Positions 60,256 through 64,000 of a stretch of DNA of 64,000 nucleotides are shown here, in pieces. The notes beneath the pieces were generated by a model. That model saw only the letters and a list, made by a program, of their open reading frames with translations. It did no database searches and was not told where the DNA came from. How positions within the stretch are numbered: the stretch's first letter is position 1; each line of letters starts with the position of its first letter. The stretch covers positions 62,001 through 126,000 of the forward strand of contig NZ_JAALEG010000006.1 in assembly GCF_011058165.1 (NCBI RefSeq), in the 5' to 3' direction. This DNA comes from Rhodococcus aetherivorans. GTDB taxonomy: Bacteria; Actinomycetota; Actinomycetes; Mycobacteriales; Mycobacteriaceae. The position numbers were made by a program, and so were the translations under genes.

Positions 60256-60951
60256 ATGACCGTAACTCCCGCACTGCTGTACCGCCTCGGCGCGGTGTCC
60301 GTCGTCGCCGCGTTCCCGTTGAACCTCGCCGGCGGCCTCCTGCATCCCGTCGTCGACGGCGCCGCGCATTCGGTGCCGGCGCTGTCCGCTCCGATCAATC
60401 CCCTCCCCCACGTCCTCCTGCTGTCGGGAACGCTGCTGTTGATGCTCGGTGTGCCCGCGCTGTACGCCTGGGTCGCCGCCGGAACCGGAATGCTCGGTCT
60501 CGTCGCGTACGTCACATACTTCCTGTCCTCGGTGCTGGTGGCGTTCTCGCACCTGGTGATCGAAGCCTTCGTCTCCGTGCCGTTCTCGCGCGATCCGGCG
60601 ACGGCAGGGGCGATCTCCGGGTCGGATACCCTCCTCGACTACGAGCCCTATGTGCTCCTGCAGACCGTCAGCGGACTCGTCTTCATGGGCAGCATGATCC
60701 TGTTCGGCATCGCGCTGATCCGTTCGCGTGCGGTACCGGTGTGGATCGGCGCCCTCATGGCGGCGGGCGGTGTCGTTCTCCTGCTGCCGATTCCGGCGAT
60801 GCCGGGCGTGACCGGACTGGTCGTCGAAATTCCACGCGGTTGCGCGTTCGCGGCGATCGGGCTGTGCGTCCTGTCCGCGACACGACGGAACGGGCTCAAC
60901 GCCACGCCGCCCACGCCGGGTCGTGCAGTTGTGCCGACACCGTCGCGGTGA
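60256..60951 (+). CDS. polytopic membrane protein of unknown function
   Basis: A 231-residue protein with six predicted helices (about 7-27, 52-72, 80-105, 140-160, 168-188, 195-212). No family motif recognised; resembles DUF4386-like proteins in layout only. It diverges from trxB and its end overlaps the convergent regulator gene by 56 bp. Confidence 0.7.
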   Translation: MTVTPALLYRLGAVSVVAAFPLNLAGGLLHPVVDGAAHSVPALSAPINPLPHVLLLSGTLLLMLGVPALYAWVAAGTGMLGLVAYVTYFLSSVLVAFSHLVIEAFVSVPFSRDPATAGAISGSDTLLDYEPYVLLQTVSGLVFMGSMILFGIALIRSRAVPVWIGALMAAGGVVLLLPIPAMPGVTGLVVEIPRGCAFAAIGLCVLSATRRNGLNATPPTPGRAVVPTPSR

Positions 60952-63900
60952 GTGTCTCGGCCGCATCGTGGAATCGGTGTGCCGAGTCCGCATCGCCGAG
61001 CAGCGCCGCGGTCTCGGCGAGGGCAGCGTCCACGGGGCCGGCGTGGAACGAGCCGGAATCCAGGCCGGCGATGCGGCCGCTGAACGGCAGCAACTGCGCA
61101 TGGCAGTCCCGGGCCGTCGCCGTGTCCGCGAGCCGGGCCGCGGCACGGGCGCGCAGGCATGTCATGGCCAGCCAGTAGTAGTCGCGCCGGAACGGCCGCT
61201 GGGCGCGCCACAACTGCCGCGCCCGTTCGTGTTCACCGCTGTCGAGCAGGGCGAGGATCAACGGGAACCGGACACTGTGCGGCCGTGCCGATTCGAGTGC
61301 GGACAACTCGGCGACGAGCGGAGCGAAGTCGTCGCGCGCCGTGGCCACACCGATGCGTCCGACGGTACCGATCCACCGGGCCGAGGCGGTGCCCTCCGCC
61401 TCGAGTTGTGCTGCGACGGTGTCATATCCGCGCTGTGCGCCGTCCTCGTCGCCGGCGAGGAGGCGCACCAGGGCGCGGAACAGTTCGACCACGCCGAGCA
61501 ACTGGGAGAGCTGCCGGCCGGCCGCGTACCGCACGGCGAGTTCGGCGTGGCGACGGGCCTCGTCGAGTTCGGTGTCTGCGGCGGCGGCGAGGAACCACTG
61601 GAAGTGTGCCTGCGCCTGATACGCGGCGTCTCCCGCGTCGCCGGCGACGGTGAGGAGTTCCGCGGCGATGTCACGCCGCTGCGCCACGAGGTCCGGGCCG
61701 TACGCGACGAATCCGAGGGCGTTGAGCGCACGGCAGCGCAGCCCGGCGTCGGCGGTTCCCCGCGCGAGGGCGTGCGCGCGGCGGGCCGCGGCGAGGGCGG
61801 CCACCGAGTCGGCGCCCTCGAGTTCGAAGACGGCGGTGACGAGCAGCAGGACCCGGTCGTGGTCGCCGAGGGCGGTGGTGGCGAGGAGTGACTGCACGGG
61901 GTCGAGGATGCGCCGGTCCGGTTCGTCGTCGACCCGGACGGTCCAGGTGACCGGCGCGGACCACGAAGTGAGCGCCGCAACGAGGGCCGGCGGGTCACCG
62001 ATCCGCCGGGCGAGGTCCACGGCGCGTTGGCGCACGACGCGTGCGGTGACCACGTCGCCGGTGTGGGCGAGCGCTCCGACGTATCCGGTGAGCAGCGGCA
62101 GCAGGCCGTCTTCCGGTACGACGGTGGACATCTCGTGTGCCGACACCGCAGCGCCCCACAGGGTGACCGCATCGGCTCGGGCGCCGAGAGCGTCGGCGCG
62201 ACGGGCCGCCGCGGTGAGGTGCGCGACGGCGTGGTGGGCGGTGGACGGGGTGGCCGCGAGCGCCGCATGGTGTGCCGTCGCGGCCACCTCGGCCGGCCGC
62301 AGGGCGGACAACGCCGCGAGGGCCGCGCCGTGCAGACGGGTGCGCCGGAGGCGTGACTGCCCCGCGTACAGGGTTTCCCGGACGAGATTGTGGGTGAACC
62401 GGATCCGCTCGGGTGCGGGTTCCTCGAGCAGGCGGGCGCGCAGGGCCGGCTCGAGTGGCTCGAGGAGGGACTCGAGGTCGGTTCCGCACATCGCGGCGAG
62501 CACGTCCAGGTCGGCTTCGCGTCCGAGGACGGCGGCCGCGGACAGCACGGCGACGGTGGCCTCGGGCAGCGTGTGGATGCGGTGGTGCAGTACGTCGGCG
62601 ATCCCGGCCGGCACGTCGTGATGGAGTGCCCGGACGCCCCGGTCGGCGATCAGCAGAGCAAATTCTCTGACGAACAACGGATTTCGGTCGGTCCGGGCGA
62701 CGAGCAACGCCATGTCCTCGGGCGCCAGGGCGACGACGCCGCATTCGCGGACGAGGCGGGCGATGCCGTCGTCGGTCAGCGGGGCGAGGCGGATCTGCCG
62801 GCCGGGGCATGCGTTCGTCGCCGCGCGGACGGCGGCGAGTTCGCTCCCCGCCTCGGTGGGCCGATAGGTGGCGACGGCGAGCAGCGGCCGGGTTCGCAGG
62901 GCGGCGAGGGTGAGGCGCAGCAGGTGCAGGGTCGGTTCGTCGGCGCGGTGCATGTCGTCGAAGACGAGCAGCAGCGGACGGTCGGCGGCGATGCGGCCGA
63001 GGTGCCGCGTGAGCGAACGGGCGAGCCCGAACGTGTCGAGGCCGGTGCCGGGCACGGCCAGCCGGGACGTCATCGTGGCCGTGCCGTCGGGGTCGGTGTG
63101 GGCGAGGGCGTCGAGGATCTCGATCCAGGGCCACCCCGGTGGCGCTCCGTCCACCTCGGGGCAGTTGCCGCGGGCAACCTGCCAGCCGTCGCCCTCGAGG
63201 GCGCCGGCGAGCAGCGTGGTGAGATGGGTCTTGCCCGCCCCGGGTTCCCCGGCCAGCCACGTCAGACGCGTCTCACCGCGGGCGGCGCGTCCGGCCTCGT
63301 CCAGCAGGACGCCGAGTTCGGCGGGGCGGACGTGGTCGGCGATCGGCGCTCGGTCCCGGGCAGGACCGGCCGTACCGGTGAGGATCTCGTGCTCGGCGGC
63401 CCGTAGTGCCGGACCGGGGTCGAGGCCCAGTTCGGTGGCCAGGTACTGCCGCGAGCGGCGGATGACGGCGAGGGCGTCGGCCGGGCCGTCGGCGCGGTAC
63501 CGGGCGCGCGCCAGGAGCCCGACGGCGCGTTCGCGGCCGGGGTCCGCCGCGACGATGTCGCTCAGCGACGCGATCAGCGGCGCGACGGGAGCACCGAGTT
63601 CGAGCGCGGTCTCGGCGTACTGTTCCACCGCCGTGCGGCGCAGTTCCCCGAGCCGGTCGGATTCGATTGCCGCCCAGGGATATCGATCGATGTCGGGCAG
63701 CGGATCCCGCCACCGCTCGAGGGCCTGCCCGAGGTGCCGGAGCCGGTCGTGGGGTGCGGTGACGGTGCGGGTGACGGCGTCCTCGAACGCCCACGCGTCC
63801 ACCGCGGCGACAGGCAGGTTCAGCGCGTACCCGGCGGCGCTCCGTGGCAGCGGGTCGTGGCCCGGACCGAGCACCCGGCGCAGGTGGGAGATGTGCGCCT

Positions 63901-64000
63901 GCAGCGCCGCCACCGGTTTGGCCGGCGGTGCCCCGCCCCACAGGTCCCCGACGAGCCGGTCGGCGGAGACCGGGTGCCCGCGTGCCGCCACCAGCCGGGC
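60896..64000 (-). CDS. BTAD/AAA-ATPase transcriptional regulator (AfsR/SARP-like), cut by window end
   Basis: At least 1034 residues; the frame remains open at 64000, and the residues there (ARLVAARGHPVSADRLV) fit the middle of an OmpR-type winged helix, so the true start lies outside. A bacterial transcriptional activation domain (about 60-200) follows, then an ATPase with Walker A GEPGAGKTHL and Walker B LLLVFDDMH, and a long TPR-like helical tail. No LuxR HTH at the C-terminus. Such proteins activate secondary metabolism or catabolic genes; the target is unknown. Confidence 0.87.
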   Translation of the reverse strand, partial: ARLVAARGHPVSADRLVGDLWGGAPPAKPVAALQAHISHLRRVLGPGHDPLPRSAAGYALNLPVAAVDAWAFEDAVTRTVTAPHDRLRHLGQALERWRDPLPDIDRYPWAAIESDRLGELRRTAVEQYAETALELGAPVAPLIASLSDIVAADPGRERAVGLLARARYRADGPADALAVIRRSRQYLATELGLDPGPALRAAEHEILTGTAGPARDRAPIADHVRPAELGVLLDEAGRAARGETRLTWLAGEPGAGKTHLTTLLAGALEGDGWQVARGNCPEVDGAPPGWPWIEILDALAHTDPDGTATMTSRLAVPGTGLDTFGLARSLTRHLGRIAADRPLLLVFDDMHRADEPTLHLLRLTLAALRTRPLLAVATYRPTEAGSELAAVRAATNACPGRQIRLAPLTDDGIARLVRECGVVALAPEDMALLVARTDRNPLFVREFALLIADRGVRALHHDVPAGIADVLHHRIHTLPEATVAVLSAAAVLGREADLDVLAAMCGTDLESLLEPLEPALRARLLEEPAPERIRFTHNLVRETLYAGQSRLRRTRLHGAALAALSALRPAEVAATAHHAALAATPSTAHHAVAHLTAAARRADALGARADAVTLWGAAVSAHEMSTVVPEDGLLPLLTGYVGALAHTGDVVTARVVRQRAVDLARRIGDPPALVAALTSWSAPVTWTVRVDDEPDRRILDPVQSLLATTALGDHDRVLLLVTAVFELEGADSVAALAAARRAHALARGTADAGLRCRALNALGFVAYGPDLVAQRRDIAAELLTVAGDAGDAAYQAQAHFQWFLAAAADTELDEARRHAELAVRYAAGRQLSQLLGVVELFRALVRLLAGDEDGAQRGYDTVAAQLEAEGTASARWIGTVGRIGVATARDDFAPLVAELSALESARPHSVRFPLILALLDSGEHERARQLWRAQRPFRRDYYWLAMTCLRARAAARLADTATARDCHAQLLPFSGRIAGLDSGSFHAGPVDAALAETAALLGDADSAHRFHDAAETLTATVSAQLHDPAWAAWR

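Overview
The window is the replication-origin region of a high-GC actinobacterium. The strict order rpmH-rnpA-yidD-yidC-jag-rsmG-parA-parB on one side and dnaA-dnaN-recF-DUF721-gyrB-gyrA-DUF3566-tRNA-Ile-tRNA-Ala on the other is the mycolic-acid-bacterium (Mycobacteriales) origin layout. The pknB/pknA/pbpA/rodA/pstP/fhaB/fhaA cluster with crgA, a DUF881 gene, ppiA and a cwsA-like gene is also the one known from Mycobacterium tuberculosis. Codon use, the FadE10-like acyl-CoA dehydrogenase, the R2lox gene and the accessory content fit Rhodococcus or a close Nocardiaceae relative; the genus is inferred, not proven.

Layout from left to right. 0.2-0.35 kb: tRNA-Leu(CAG). 0.5-10.3 kb: the growth and division signalling operon fhaA-fhaB-pstP-rodA-pbpA-pknA-pknB, mostly with start/stop overlaps. 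10.3-15.3 kb: small division and envelope genes (pabA/trpG-type amidotransferase, DUF881, crgA, PH-domain protein, rhomboid protease, ppiA, cwsA-like). 15.5-28.4 kb: accessory genes (acyl-CoA dehydrogenase, secreted lipase, a truncated hydrolase relic, a membrane-anchored Hsp70-like protein, a metal-related block of R2lox, DyP peroxidase, copper chaperone and membrane protein, an ABC exporter with its TetR regulator, and a DJ-1/MarR pair). 28.4-32.5 kb: tRNA-Ala, tRNA-Ile, DUF3566 and gyrA. 32.6-39.0 kb: a conservon (kinase, roadblock, DUF742, GTPase) extended by two MHYT membrane proteins and sitting between gyrA and gyrB. 39.3-41.4 kb: gyrB. 41.5-44.5 kb: a three-gene hydrolase/oxidoreductase cassette. 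44.5-49.7 kb: DUF721, recF, dnaN, oriC, dnaA. 50.3-56.6 kb: rpmH to parB with a parS cluster. 56.6-60.0 kb: GNAT protein, cwlM, trxA, trxB. 60-64 kb: a membrane protein and a large BTAD/AAA regulator cut by the window end.

How it works together: DnaA acts at the 535-bp dnaA-dnaN interval, which has one perfect and several near-perfect DnaA boxes. Both sides of oriC are transcribed away from it. ParB would load on six perfect 14-bp parS cores and one near-perfect site; one perfect core lies 20 kb from the origin inside the end of a tetR gene. PknB, PstP and FhaA at the left and CwlM at the right are known partners in mycobacterial control of peptidoglycan precursor synthesis. The CwlM here has lost zinc-ligand positions expected in an active amidase.

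Most notable unexplained signals: dense CTCGAG clusters in the two intergenic regions that matter for origin and centromere function, 16-18-bp tandem duplications in three places, a tandem GACA-N6-TGTC operator, the MHYT-extended conservon between the gyrase genes, and a pseudogene relic at 19.7-20.0 kb.
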